A DNA stretch of 64,000 nt. Origin: Atrina japonica (taxonomy: Eukaryota; Mollusca; Bivalvia; Pterioida; Pinnidae). The notes under the pieces were generated by a model. It was not told where the DNA came from, made no database searches, and worked only from the letters and a program-made list of their open reading frames with translations. The stretch spans positions 443,001 to 507,000 of the forward strand of contig BROG01000233.1 in assembly GCA_030159075.1 (NCBI GenBank), read 5' to 3'. Every line of letters starts with the position of its first letter. The stretch's first letter is position 1. Below are positions 34,850-46,212 of this stretch, one piece after another. The position numbers and the translations under genes are program-made.

Positions 34850-35590
34850 GAAATATAGGGCAAATCAAATCCACCAAATCCAAAATATACAGCTGACAAA
34901 GCCAGGATGGATCCAGAATTTCGAGGCAGAGGGAAGGAATAGTATATAAATGTTTTCGCTGAGCATACCAAATTTTGGTAGGCCCTAATTTAAGAGCTCT
35001 GTGAAGCCCCTTTTTCTGGATTCCAGACGAGATGATAATATATGAAAAAACTGTAAGTGAAAAAAGTGTGTAGAGGTCGGTCCCCATACCCGGTTTCTAC
35101 GCCTATGTATTGCTGTTTTACATCCTGCGAATATTTTTTCACTGTTAGGTTTTATATATAGCTGATATAGAAATGTTTTAGGTGGCACCACAGATTTTAA
35201 TCTGTGCTATGGGACCTACTCCAATGCAGTTGGCCGGGCTTCTTTTTAAGGGACATTAGCTGTATCTTCTCAAATTGATGTACAATAACAAAAAGAAATA
35301 AATACAGACAGAAAGATTTTTATATCCCTATATATATTTTGAGAAAATGACTTGAGAATCCCAGGTTTGATACTTTTTCTTTTGTCAAACCTGGGTTTCT
35401 TAAGCCATTTCACAAACTGTAAATAGGAATTTAAATTAAAAAAAAAATACAATTTGTATTTGAATACAATGTTTGACCTGATCTTATTTTCACAAAACAT
35501 TTAGGAATTTAAGATTTTTTATGCCAGTGTATGGCTATTATTGTTTTTTTTTACATCAAGTACAAGTAGTAAAAGTAGAAAAAAAATGGT
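34850..35590. other. Interior of the foldback region, nothing recognised
   Basis: AT-rich with no coding signal. Confidence 0.5.
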
Positions 35591-35599
35591 AAGCACAGC

Positions 35600-35822
35600 T
35601 CATGTCCCTTTGAGTGCCACGCCTGCCGGACACAGGAACTCAGTTTTACATGTAAGTCTCATCTGAAAGACCCATGGCATTCACTTCATTTGGGAAAGGG
35701 ACAGTTCTTATTATGTTTTTTAAAAGTCTTTGGTAATGGTGTGACCCAGTACCAGGAATCAAACCTAGGACCTTCTGCTTGTGAGTTGAACACTTCACCA
35801 TTAGACCACTGCAAGCTCTGCC
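35600..35822 (-). repeat. tRNA-derived SINE, family 3, copy 2
   Basis: The minus-strand head 'agtggtctaatggtgaagtg' (A box) and 'ctaggtttgattcctggtac' (B box) are clear. The body 'gggtctttcagatgagactt' is shared with 500-758. Confidence 0.72.
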
Positions 35823-36044
35823 ATTTCTGTATCCTGATATACATGTACATCAGGATGAGGAAATCCTATGCCCGACCTGTTACGTTTACTATCTGGACAA
35901 GTGAGTCTTTTTAGTTTGTTTGTCCACGAACAAGTGCATTATGAAGAGAAAAAAACCCCATAAATCTAGAGTTCAAAGTATTTTTGTATAAAAAATTGTC
36001 AGTAAAAATATATTTCGTACACAGCCGTATAAAAGTGACATGGT

Positions 36045-36148
36045 AATATATATTGGGGCCCCGACTTATTATCTCGGGGCCTCAAGATCTGACATGATGA
36101 AAGAAAAAATGAAAAGTGACATGGTGAAAAAAAAATGAAAAGTGACAT

Positions 36149-36219
<71 letters not shown>

Positions 36220-36290
36220 ATATATCGGGACCCCGAGATAATAAGTCGGGGCCGAGATATATTTTTTTGTACCATGTCACTTTAATTTTT
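36045..36290. repeat. Palindrome around a (TA)n core
   Basis: 'ggggccccgacttattatct' (36055) is matched by 'agataataagtcggggccga' (36235). 'aaaagtgacatggta' lies on one side and 'taccatgtcacttt' on the other. The centre is about 70 bp of TA (36153-36225). Confidence 0.8.
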
Positions 36291-36299
36291 TTTCATCAT

Positions 36300-36780
36300 A
36301 TCAGTTTTACGGCTAATTTCGGTATACTTGTATATGGCAGTCAATAGAGTATGGGACCATACGTTTATGAACAAAGGTAATCTTTGTAAAATTATCGTTT
36401 TAGAAATTATTGCCCTTGGAACTTTCTTTTAATTTCATGTTCTTAGATCAATAGTTTCTTCCCAAAAGTTACTTATTGTTGAAAATACATAAAATGTACC
36501 CACTGTAAACTTTTTAAAAAACCACATACTCCACAATATGTAAAAATATATATTCTCTCTCTCTCTCTCTCACACATGAATTCAAGCAGAGCCAATTCCG
36601 GATTATGGTTTGACTAGTACCTGACTCAGATTTTATTACTAAAAATACATTTTATCATAAATAAATTTGATAATTTGTGTAGTACATAGTAAGAAGTAGC
36701 ATGTGTAAATACTGTGTAGTATGTGCTATTATGGGGTAGTATGTGTAATTATGGGGTCATAGGCGTAGGAAACAAATTTC
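36300..36780. other. Foldback interior, nothing recognised apart from a (CT)n run
   Basis: A CT/CA microsatellite at 36555-36575 and repeated 'gtagtatgtg' words. No gene. Confidence 0.5.
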
Positions 36781-36784
36781 CCAA

Positions 36785-37100
36785 ATTTTTTTACGCCTCG
36801 CTCCGCTCGGCGAATACATTTTAAATTTACACCTACTCCAACTTTGAATCCTCAGTCTGCTTTTGATGATATATGCATTGCATCACAAGTAGGTATAATT
36901 TTATGTCACCAAATTAAAAACAAATTTCCCAAAATTTGTCATCGAATTAAAAACAAATTTCCCCCCAAATTTTGCGCATCGCTCCGCTCGGCGAATACAT
37001 TTACGTTACTCCAACTTTAAATCCTCATTCTTTTTTTGATGATGTTTACATTGCATCACAAATAGATAAAATTTTATGTTACCAATTAAAAATAAATTTC
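36785..37100. repeat. Tandem 'cgcctcgctccgctcggcga' block, two units
   Basis: 'cgctccgctcggcgaataca' at 36790 and 36970, each followed by 'ctccaactttgaatcctca' and 'gatgat...gcattgcatcaca'. The same block is present inverted at 34080-34185. Confidence 0.75.
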
Positions 37101-37384
37101 CCAAATTTTTTTTACGCCTTTTACTCTACTAGATTTACCTATCCGACTCTAATTTATTGCTAAATCATTATCATTATCGGAAATAATTTGATAATATGTG
37201 TAAAAATGACAAAGATAATAGTAGTATGTGGTACCATGGGGTAGTATGTGTTAATACTGGGCAGTATGGGGTAAATCGACGCGCCCTTTAGAGGCTTGCC
37301 TGATTTTGATTGAACCAATCGTAGCCTTTGTTGCATGCTTGTGCCATATTTGGCCACAGAATCGAAAAATATGCAAATGAGCTT

Positions 37385-37722
37385 ACAAAATTGAGTTTTG
37401 TGTCACAGAACTGAATTAACCGGTCCCACATTGCTTCCTGGGGGACATTTCTAAATTTTGTCCACAAAATCCATTTTCATTGTACCTATAAACTTTCATT
37501 TTTGTGCACGAAAGTCAATTCTGTGACACAAAACTCAATTGTGTGTCACAGAATTCAATTTTGTGGCAGAAAACTCAATTCTATGTTACAGAATTCAGTT
37601 TGTAACACAGAATTGAATTTCGTGGCACCGAATTGAATTTTGTGATACAAATGTGAAAGTTTGTACATACAAAAATGGATTTTGTGGAAAAAATATAGCA
37701 TTGTCCCACATGGCGCCCCGTA
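37385..37722. repeat. 'caaaattcaattttgtg' palindromic array, right arm
   Basis: The mirror counterpart of 33373-33745. It ends with 'tgtcccacatggcgccccgt'. Confidence 0.8.
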
Positions 37723-37739
37723 CCTAAACCCATGTTCCA

Positions 37740-38674
37740 TGGAAACCTCTGGATTTCAGTGAAAATGTCAAACTCGGGGAAAAGGTCGTACAGAAGTCTG
37801 TAGGTGCGAAATATGATTTTTTTATCTGGCCGTCAGAATATATATATTTTTGCTATCCGGCGTCCGCCACATAATTAATAAGCGGTCCCCATATAATTAG
37901 ACCTATCTCGCGACCGCCACTTGCGTGTTTAATGTTAATTTTATTTGGAACGTAATGATGCAGTTATGCCAGACATCAGGGTTTTTTTTCTTCTTATAAT
38001 TGCCATACATGCAACGCTGAAACGCTGACACGTTCCTTTTCACAGAATAACACTGTTGTAAACGTTTTAATTACAAAACATTAATTACCTTGTTTAAAAA
38101 CTATATCCAAAATAAGACACACAGGAGTGACATGGACATTTTTGAATTCGTACAACATTTACATTTCATTATTCATATTGTTTTAAGTTAATGTAATAAT
38201 ATAAGAATCATCAAATAATTACGAAAGGCATTAATTAAGACAGAAATAATGATAAAAAATGACCCGAACAACCGACAAACGCTCTTAATACGCCTATCGA
38301 ATTACTTAATATATATAAAAATACACACATACATAGATGGAGTATCCTATTCTATTTAAGAACAGACGGCTTTGACCAGACATTTGACGGAATGCAAAAT
38401 GAACGTTGCAAATAACGACCATCTCTCGATACGAAAATAAGTGGTGATCGACAGATGAATGTATGACAGCCACCAGATAATTATGTGGCAGTCACCAGAT
38501 AAGTGACAACGACTGGCTTCCGTAGACTCGTTTATTTATTTATTTCCGTACACTAAACACATCACTCAGCAGAATGTATCTATCATTTTGAGGCACTTTT
38601 ACGTGGAACAAAGTATATGTTCGCCAATTAAATATTCCTATATTAACAACATTACTTTTTACCATTAAGAATAC
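37740..38674. other. Intergenic, nothing recognised
   Basis: No coding or repeat signal that I can name. Confidence 0.5.
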
Positions 38675-38680
38675 AGTAAT

Positions 38681-38795
38681 ATCATGTTCCCACTTTTTGA
38701 TTTACCAGGGGTTTTACCAAATAGTGGGAACATGATAATGTTCCCACTTTTTGGTAAAACTAAACCCCTGGTAAATCAAAAAGTGGGAACATGAT
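38681..38795. mobile_element. 115-bp hairpin MITE with 6-bp target duplication
   Basis: The whole element folds as one near-perfect hairpin. The outer arms are 'atcatgttcccactttttga' and its complement. The inner arms are 'ttttaccaaatagtgggaac' and 'gttcccactttttggtaaaa', with one mismatch. AGTAAT occurs directly on both sides (38675-38680 and 38796-38801). Confidence 0.9.
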
Positions 38796-39049
38796 AGTAA
38801 TATGCAGATCTTTTGGTGGTTAATTGGTCTTCTTAATAACGATAATTTCCTCCGATTATCTTTTTCGTGTACAATGTCATACACACACACACACACTTAG
38901 GTCTACACAGTCGAATTGGTGTGAAGTTCCCTTAGAAACTCGGAAAAGAATATTTCTATTTTTTCATAAAGAAAAAAAAAAGAAAAAAGAATTACGCGTT
39001 TCAACATTTAGCAATCACAATGTTCGGTAAATACGTAACTTTAAAAGTT

Positions 39050-39590
39050 AAAAATATATCAGACATTAATAAAAATTGATCATGCTCTTTTCTGGATTTT
39101 AAAATCTGAAATATTCGATTAACTTACTTGAATAGGTCCTAATAATAAAATCAAACAATCATTTTTTCTGTGTGTTTTACGCCAAACTTTGCGATTTATG
39201 GTTTTGAAAAACATGTTGTGTAATGTTATGTAAATCATTATTTAAAAATTGTATATTACACACAGCCTTACTTACATAATTCCATGAGCCGTTATACTAA
39301 ATCATATATCAGCTGATTTGTAACTAGGCTAATTATGTCTACTTTCTCTCTCCTTTTTTCTGTGCGGCAACACATGAGATGTACACTCCTGGATACATAT
39401 TGTGACGTCATAAAATATACGTCATCACAATTCAGGGGAGAAAACTATGACATACCCTCTATTTAGCATGGATAGTTATACTTCTTATATTTCTAAAATA
39501 AATGCCTTCCTGTCAAACTTGAAAAAAGATGTATAGGGCTTGTAAATGAATGCCAATTTTGAATATCTCATGTTAGTTATTTGTTAGATT
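39050..39590. other. Intergenic, one CRE-like palindrome only
   Basis: 'attgtgacgtcat' faces 'acgtcatcacaatt' at 39400-39434, an imperfect inverted pair of CRE-like words. Nothing else was recognised. Confidence 0.4.
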
Positions 39591-39592
39591 GG

Positions 39593-39660
39593 TAATTTAC
39601 GCCACATTCAACATTTTTTCAGTTCTATGGTAACAGCTAGTTTTTAATTGTTAAGGATAG
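39593..39660 (-). repeat. SINE family 2 fragment
   Basis: Only the 3' part is present: 'ttacgccacattcaacattt' and 'agttctatggtaacagctag'. Confidence 0.55.
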
Positions 39661-39884
39661 ACCTTGTGCACTCATTTTATCTAAAACCCTTAAAAATGGA
39701 TTAAAGCAAAACACATAACGAATATAAACCCATAATGTTTACCAAACTGTCGGAAATACAAGCAGAAAAAATACACATATCCGTGTCCCATCCAGATTAG
39801 ATTTTGACCCTTATTTAACCATTCACTTTGAAAAAGAGTCACTGACGCCTCTGATTAGTGTATGTGTAAAAATAAGTCCATGAG

Positions 39885-40275
39885 TTGAAAATATTCCGTG
39901 AAGCATCGTTAGCAATAAAATAGGGTTATATAACGTAAATAGATAGGTGCGTGAAGTTAGTCAGTTGACGAGTGACGAAATGTTCTGAATTTAATTTAAA
40001 CCACAATTTGATAAATAAATGTCGATTTTAATAATTAATTTCGGGCATAACTGACAAAATTCGAAAAAAATTATCATTCAAAGACACGGCAAATTACCGT
40101 ATATAAAATATAAATTCAAGCCCGTTGATTTTATTTAATGCTCGTATTTTTCAGTTATAATCATCTCTGATTCTTATTCGAGCATAATAACTGTATATAT
40201 TTCTTTTTAGCTTATAAATTTATCCTTGTGTTAATATCTTATCACTGGATACTTTTCCTCCTATCTAATTAAAAA
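39885..40275. repeat. Second copy of the 3' flank of the coiled-coil gene
   Basis: Aligns with 22555-22890: 'agcatcgttagcaataaaat', 'ataaatttatccttgtgtta', 'tatcactggatacttttcct'. Confidence 0.75.
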
Positions 40276-40325
40276 CCTATCTCTAACCGCTCTCGTTTTT
40301 TGATATGTCGCGTATATTTTTATTT

Positions 40326-40432
40326 CCGTTTTACGCCACACTCAACAATTTTTCAGTTATATGTTAGCGGACAGTTTTAATGGTGGAGGAGTGAACCTGG
40401 TTACTATGTACCCGGAAAGAGACCACCATATA
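40326..40432 (-). repeat. SINE family 2 fragment (head missing)
   Basis: 'ttttacgccacactcaacaa' to 'ggaaagagaccacca'. The tRNA-like head is absent. Confidence 0.6.
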
Positions 40433-40848
40433 TGTCGCATATAATACTTAACAAAATTCGTGTGGTCACGTGCGGATAACTTCGTAGGTGTGTCATTTTC
40501 GACCAATGAAAATGCAACTTATGCGGTTTTGTAAGCGATCAAATGATAAAGCGATGTGAACATTTTAAACAACACTAACAACTTAGAATCCGGAAGTAGA
40601 ACATTCTTTACATAACCTTGGATAGGTGAAATTTACCGGACTGACGGTTTCCTTTTTATAAAAAAATTGTAAGTTGTAATTTCACTGTCGAACATTACAC
40701 ATCTACGGGAGGTCATACGCACGTGAGTCTATTGCGGGTTGCCTTAAACCCCCTACGCAACATGAAAAAAAACCCCAAAAAACAAAAACAAAAGGGGGAG
40801 CGGTGAGAGAGCGCTTTTTAATTAGATTGGTTTTCCTATATAAACCCT
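40433..40848. other. Unassigned stretch with a CCAAT and an ETS-like word
   Basis: 'gaccaatgaaaatg' (40500) and 'atccggaagtaga' (40588) are present. No adjacent gene is visible, so a promoter role is speculative. Confidence 0.35.
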
Positions 40849-40861
40849 ATAATATGAACTG

Positions 40862-41120
40862 GAGCCGGCCTGGCTCAGTTGGTAGCGCGCTCGACTCTTG
40901 ATTGTAAGGTCGTGAATCCGGCCGGTGGCAGGTTGGTTTCCGATCCTTTTGATGAGAAAGTAAAAACCGAGGTCCCGTGTCACAGTAGGTGTCTCACTGC
41001 TCAATGGCTGTAAATGCCGAGCATAAGCCAAAATTTGAAGCCCTTCACCGGCATTTGGTGACGTCTCAATATGAGTGAAATATTCTGAGTGGGACGTTAA
41101 ACAACAATAAACAAACAAAC
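40862..41120 (+). repeat. tRNA-derived SINE, family 1, with 11-bp target duplication
   Basis: The head 'gagccggcctggctcagttg' (A box) and 'aaggtcgtgaatccggcc' (B box) are followed by body and tail '(aaac)n'. The 11 bases ATAATATGAAC flank it at 40849-40859 and 41121-41131. The uninterrupted version of this site is at 22910 in the duplicated region. Confidence 0.9.
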
Positions 41121-41159
41121 ATAATATGAACCGATTGTACGCCGATAAGACAGTGGCAT

Positions 41160-42250
41160 AAAATGGATGAAACTACACGAAATGCAAGTTAAACTTATAC
41201 TTAGGAATACAATACACTGTAAAATCATATACTTTCCTGGAGTAAAAAAATTGTTGTTTTGAAGATAAAACAAATTCGTTGACATTTAATTTCGTTGAAA
41301 TAAAAACATGTTTGGAAAGGAACCTATTAGTATCACTAAGTGTAATTAATTTTAAAGGATGAGTGTCATTAAGGGCCATTTTTGGCCTAATCTCAAAAAT
41401 CTTTTTTATCTTCATTGTTGTGATGATTCAATACTGTTAAATCATATTTTGGCCATGTTTTATGGTTTTTGTCACTTTTTTGTATTTTGGGGCTAAAACT
41501 GCAAAAAGTACAACAAAACTGCTGATTTCTGGAATTTTAAAATATAATTCTCATCATATGTTTGTTTATCATTTTAATCACTGAAACAATGTATAACAAA
41601 GTAGTCTTTAACTTAAAACTATGAGAATCAGATAAATTTAAAACGAAAACGTGTTTTGGGGTTAAAAATAACAAAATTATAAAAAAAATCTGAGGATTTT
41701 TGGGAATTTCATATAAAAAACATAAATAATATAATATTGAATAAAGCTTTGATACATATGACAAAAGACAAAAGAACAATCCTTTATATAAATACTTAAC
41801 TAGCAAAACATCACAAATTCAGTGAATTTTGGGTAAAATGATTAAAAAAAATGATAAAAATGAGTAATTCTGGAGAATTTGAATGAAAATATAAGTAAGC
41901 ATAATAAAGCTATTGTTAACAAGGATTAAGGTGTAAATGATGCTCTTAACAATCAATACTTATTCAATGATATGAAAATCATATCTTAACGTATCTTTTT
42001 TGGATAAAAAGAGCAAAATTATTAAAATTTGAGGATTTTTGGAAATACCATGTCACATGTCAAAATGAATCAATATTTAAAAAAAAACAAATGAAGCATA
42101 AGCCAAAACACAATGACGCAACAATTCTATAATTGCTTAACAAATAAACAATGTATAATATACATATTTTGGGGACAGAATCAGAGAAAATGTGTGTTGA
42201 AAATGATGAATTCTGGAAATATTAAAGAAAAATGTAAATTAGCATTTGTT
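41160..42250. other. Unassigned AT-rich DNA
   Basis: 'cttaaagggccatttttggc' is shared in part with 30340. Repeated words such as 'tgaggatttttgg' and 'aattctggaa' suggest an old tandem repeat. No gene. Confidence 0.4.
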
Positions 42251-42255
42251 AACAA

Positions 42256-42256
<1 letters not shown>

Positions 42257-42335
<79 letters not shown>
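42257..42335. repeat. (TA)n(TG)n microsatellite
   Basis: About 44 bp of TA followed by about 34 bp of TG. Confidence 0.95.
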
Positions 42336-42338
<3 letters not shown>

Positions 42339-42870
42339 TGATTTGTCAAACTTGTGACAGATTCTTTTTATCGTATGATCAAACATATTAAACTTAAACC
42401 TCATTTTCTGATATCTGCGGATGAGAATCTACATGTATATTTTCCATCTGTTGAGTTGACAAATTGATAAGTAAAATTATAGGTAAAATATTTGCACAGA
42501 AATAAGTGTGCAAAACATATTATTATTATATTATCACTTATATTTGAATACACACATTTAGCCTACATTTCAAATGATTATTTATAATCTAAGCACACTT
42601 TATAAGACTTCAACAGCAAAACTGCTAACTTAAATACAACAAAATTTTCTACTTTTATTCCGTCATCCCCATTCAAGTTCAAGTGATGTCACAAGCAATA
42701 CGTGATCACCAACCTTCAGATAAATTAAGTTTGCATACGCAGTGAATAAAGGTAGTTCAGTTTGCTGCATGTTACCCAATCATTCAAATCACTGCTAGGA
42801 TTTATACGTATTACATATAAAATATTTATGTAATCTGTTCTGAATCTGTATAACATACAGATCATATGAT

Positions 42871-42872
<2 letters not shown>

Positions 42873-42937
<65 letters not shown>
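42873..42937. repeat. (TA)n microsatellite
   Basis: About 64 bp of alternating AT. Confidence 0.95.
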
Positions 42938-42939
<2 letters not shown>

Positions 42940-43525
42940 CACATTCAAATATCAATTTTTGGGAATCTGCATAATTATAGAAAACTGGTGAGAATAATAG
43001 GTTGAATTTTTGATAAACCACACATTTTTAATTATAACATTAATGCATTATGGAGGACAAAAATGTTAAAAGTTGTAGAAAAGCACACAAACAAGATAGA
43101 TTTGAGTGAAATATAATAATTGTGGCTAAATGTAGGAGTATCAGAATGTTTTGAAAAAAGGAAACAAGCAATATACAGAAACAAGTGAAATAACTTTGAT
43201 GATATATGGAATGATGTTCTGTGAGGAATATGATAAGTGATATACAAGGACTTCAGCCACTTGAAGAAGAAAATCTCAAAACATCAGATGTAATGAAAAT
43301 GCTTGTACAATGATGTTCAACAATTTAAAAATGGCACTAAAAGTCCAATTAACATTCTTTAATATTACATATAGCAACATGATCATCTTTGAATATTCCA
43401 AGTATCTTTTTATTTAATTCAAAACTTTCAAAAACAATTTTGAGTTAATTTATAAAACATATTATAAATGCTATTTACTGAAACAGACATTGCATTGATG
43501 AATCAGTTACAAAGTACAGTTGGGA

Positions 43526-44296
43526 TTATTCTTCAGGACCACTTGCTTCACTCTCTGAATCATCAATTACTTCTGGCACATTAGATGCATCCTCCAAGTA
43601 GTCCGGCCAGTTTTTAACATCTTGTGGAGTATCACTATATCTAGCAAAACCAAGGTACCATAAAACGGATGAAATATGAGCACATGCTCCAACTATTCTT
43701 GCCCCTGCTTTGCATTGACAATACCAACCTTTTACATCTGTAGGTCCATATTCTATCCACAGTAAATATGATCTGCTGGAAGTATGACGGCTATGAATCC
43801 TTACTCTTAGTATGTCTTCTAAATCATCATTTACCATTGTGCAGTAATCCCCATCCTCAGATAAATGTTCACACGAATAGCTTTTTGCAAGCTTAAGCTG
43901 GTAAACACCTATTGTAATATTTGTCAAATCTTCCTCCGACAGAACTGGGAAATTTCTAACAACATCTTTTGCATCCATTCTTTTCCAGGTCGAAATTCGT
44001 TTATCAAGCTGCTCTGTGATCACTCTCTTTAACAGTTCATTTTCTTTCGAGGCTAATACCTAAAATTCGAAATCATAATTAATTATGAGTCTGAAGTTCA
44101 TTGAGAACAAACAGAAAATATAAAACAAACATATCAGCATAGAACAGTCATGTAATAATTGTATATATTTCTGCATTTCAATTTGTTTACATTTTACATT
44201 TTGTTTTATGGTATCTTCCAGTGTATTATACAAGTATATCTCAGATACAATTTATTTACAAAATGTTTACAACACTGTCGGAAGCAAATTGAAAGT

Positions 44297-44335
<39 letters not shown>

Positions 44336-45746
44336 CTCCAAACTTAAAACACACACACGCCAGAAACATCTAGGCGCTAAGCCTTAATTTTCAACACCTA
44401 TTTCTATCTTTGCCCCCGGTTCCGACGCCTATGGTTTATACATATGTATTGGAGTAATGTATAGGTTAAAGCACATTATTTTCACTATGATGTTTGTTAT
44501 TAACTTAATTTCAAAATGTGTTCTGATTCTGGACAATATTTTTCACACATCAGAGAAATCTTCAGATGTTTTAACACCATATAATTAACTGCCAAACTGA
44601 CATTTGTTAATATCCATGTTTGTTACCTTCATTTTTGCTGCAAGAGCCTGATCTTCTTCCTGGTCGCCTGAATTTATTGGTTGTTTGTATTTATTGCATA
44701 AAGCAGCTACTAGTCTGATATCCTCTCCTATGACGGAAATTTGGGTGTTAGGAACAATATTGCAAAAATAACGCCACTGCTTCAGTCTGCCATTAACGGA
44801 CTCCACAACCCATCTGATTTTGGTAACAAGACGAGATGAGTTAGCCTGAAAAGGATAATTAAATTAAGTTAGAGTTTATGAATAAAAAATTAAAAACCAT
44901 TTCACTGATCAAATGTATATAAAAATAAGCCAGCATTTAAACTCAGTTGTCCACATTACGAAGCAGAATATATAGATGAATAAAAGGAAAGAAGGGCTCA
45001 TAAACTGATGTTACCAGTGATCTGTTTTTTGTTTGCCTTATTGATTTCACCTGTGACACAAGATCTTCAAAATTTTCTTTTGTAATTCCAGTTAGGTTTT
45101 GGAAATCTGTATCATTTAGTGCTATATTGCTGTCGAAGTCAATACGCAATTGTTCATTTTCAAATGCAATCCTTCTGATGTCTGTAATGAGAGCCATAAT
45201 TTCAGTTTTGTTGAAATATGTATCTGCTGTTGTTGAAGAACTTGAAAGATAGTTGAGGGATTGTGTGTACAAATTCCCATCTGTATCAATATGTTGTGGA
45301 CAGCAACGTGCACCTGATAATAATAAATGTCCAGTGCTGACAAAAATTTTGTGTCGGTTCTCAACTGACAAAGTTTGAAATTTTGTTTTACGCTCCTTAC
45401 ATATACAACAGGATGAGTGACTTTTTCCAGATGAAGCAATTGGCAGAGGAATTATTTTAGGGCTTTTCTTTGATGCAGATGTTTGCTGTTTTTTCTTAGG
45501 TGGAATATAGTCATCATCTGAATCTGTACGTTGATGTTCTACAACTTCTGTTACTTTTTTAGACTTATAGCGGTGGAATTGCATGTAACAGTTAATACAT
45601 GTAACATCTTTGTCATCCCATGATACTAGCTGCAAATAATCTCTATACTCTTTGTATGCTGGGCCATTGATAAATCTTCTTTTTTGAGGCTGTGTTCTGT
45701 TTCCACACCTGACACAGGGAAAATATTTAGGTCCAGACCCAGGCAT
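43526..45746 (-). CDS. PIF/Harbinger-derived SWIM zinc-finger protein lacking the DDE core (3 exons, 494 aa)
   Basis: The exons are 45746-45015, 44845-44627 and 44059-43526, 1485 bases, in frame from ATG to TAA. Exon 1 encodes paired CxxC motifs (CVRCGNRT and CINCYMQFHRYK), a basic region PPKKKQQTSASKKSPK, a CCICKERKTK finger and a helical DFQNLTGITKENFEDLV segment. Exon 2 encodes only the last piece of a DDE_Tnp_4 transposase, SSRLVTKIRWVVESVNGRLK, with the final acidic residue of the triad. Exon 3 encodes a SWIM finger, GWYCQCKAGARIVGACAHIS (CxC...CxH). Full-length relatives, as I recall the family, carry about 200 residues of DDE domain between exons 1 and 2. Here only a 169-bp intron separates them. 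It is either an internal-deletion transposon copy or a domesticated DNA-binding protein. Confidence 0.75.
44297..44335. repeat. G39 homopolymer in an intron of the SWIM gene
   Basis: Thirty-nine consecutive G between exons 2 and 3. It is the longest homopolymer in the window, and it could form a quadruplex or be an assembly artefact. Confidence 0.9.
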
Positions 45747-45904
45747 TCTGAAATTACATATAAAAATTTTGTTTAAATATCACTCATGTATCAATAATGA
45801 ACATTTTCAAAAAATGAAATTAACTTTTCACCTCAATCTTTTTAAAGTAGCTTCCATTTCATATCTAAATAACTTCAATGTATTGAGGGTATGAAATGTT
45901 GCCT

Positions 45905-46212
45905 GTCTTAAAAATCTCAGACAGCAAAGTATAAATCTTCAGGATATCTAGGATACACATATACAAATCTGGTTAATATTGGAAAATACAGACCTCTGGA
46001 AATCCAGAGATGGGATCAGGTTCCAAGAAGAATTAGGCATCCCATGTTGACCAGTCACACTGCCATGAGTCAAAAGTCAACTTCAAATGAAATAAGTGAG
46101 GAACATAACCTCATCAAAATTGCTACAGACACCTAAACAACTGCTATCAAACAGGTAAACCAATCATTTAGTGAAACAGAGTAACTGCAAACAAGTCTAT
46201 TATATCGACCGT
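45905..46212. repeat. Repeat family C, copy 1
   Basis: 'ctcagacagcaaagtataaa', 'tggaaatccagagatgggat', 'gaattaggcatcccatgttg' and 'ttagtgaaacagagtaactg'. Less decayed relatives are at 55878-56585 and 53187-53297. It lies upstream of the SWIM gene. Confidence 0.65.

Larger units (their letters stand above)
33373..37722. mobile_element. Large foldback (mirror-symmetric) region
   Basis: A 19-20-bp inverted repeat closes the region: 'acggggcgccatgtgggaca' at 33372 and its exact complement at 37702. The order is mirrored inward. First come the 'caaaattcaattttg' arrays (33400-33745 and 37385-37690). Next come 'cgaggcg' blocks with the 'tgcaatgcatacatcatcaa' motif (34080-34180, inverted at 36785-36910 and 36965-37080). 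Last is a TA-rich palindrome near 36040-36290. TA occurs at both outer edges. The interior encodes nothing I recognise. Confidence 0.6.

Noticed and set aside
35999..36347. Ile/Tyr-rich open frames on both strands
   Set aside because: They are translations of the (TA)n tract and have no real coding content.
41305..41410. Possible further copy of the 55919-56317 MITE
   Set aside because: Only a short 'aagggccatttttggcc' stretch matches 30340 and no end repeats are present.
42113..43021. Frames with long IYIYIY or CVCVCV stretches
   Set aside because: They come from the TA and TG microsatellites.
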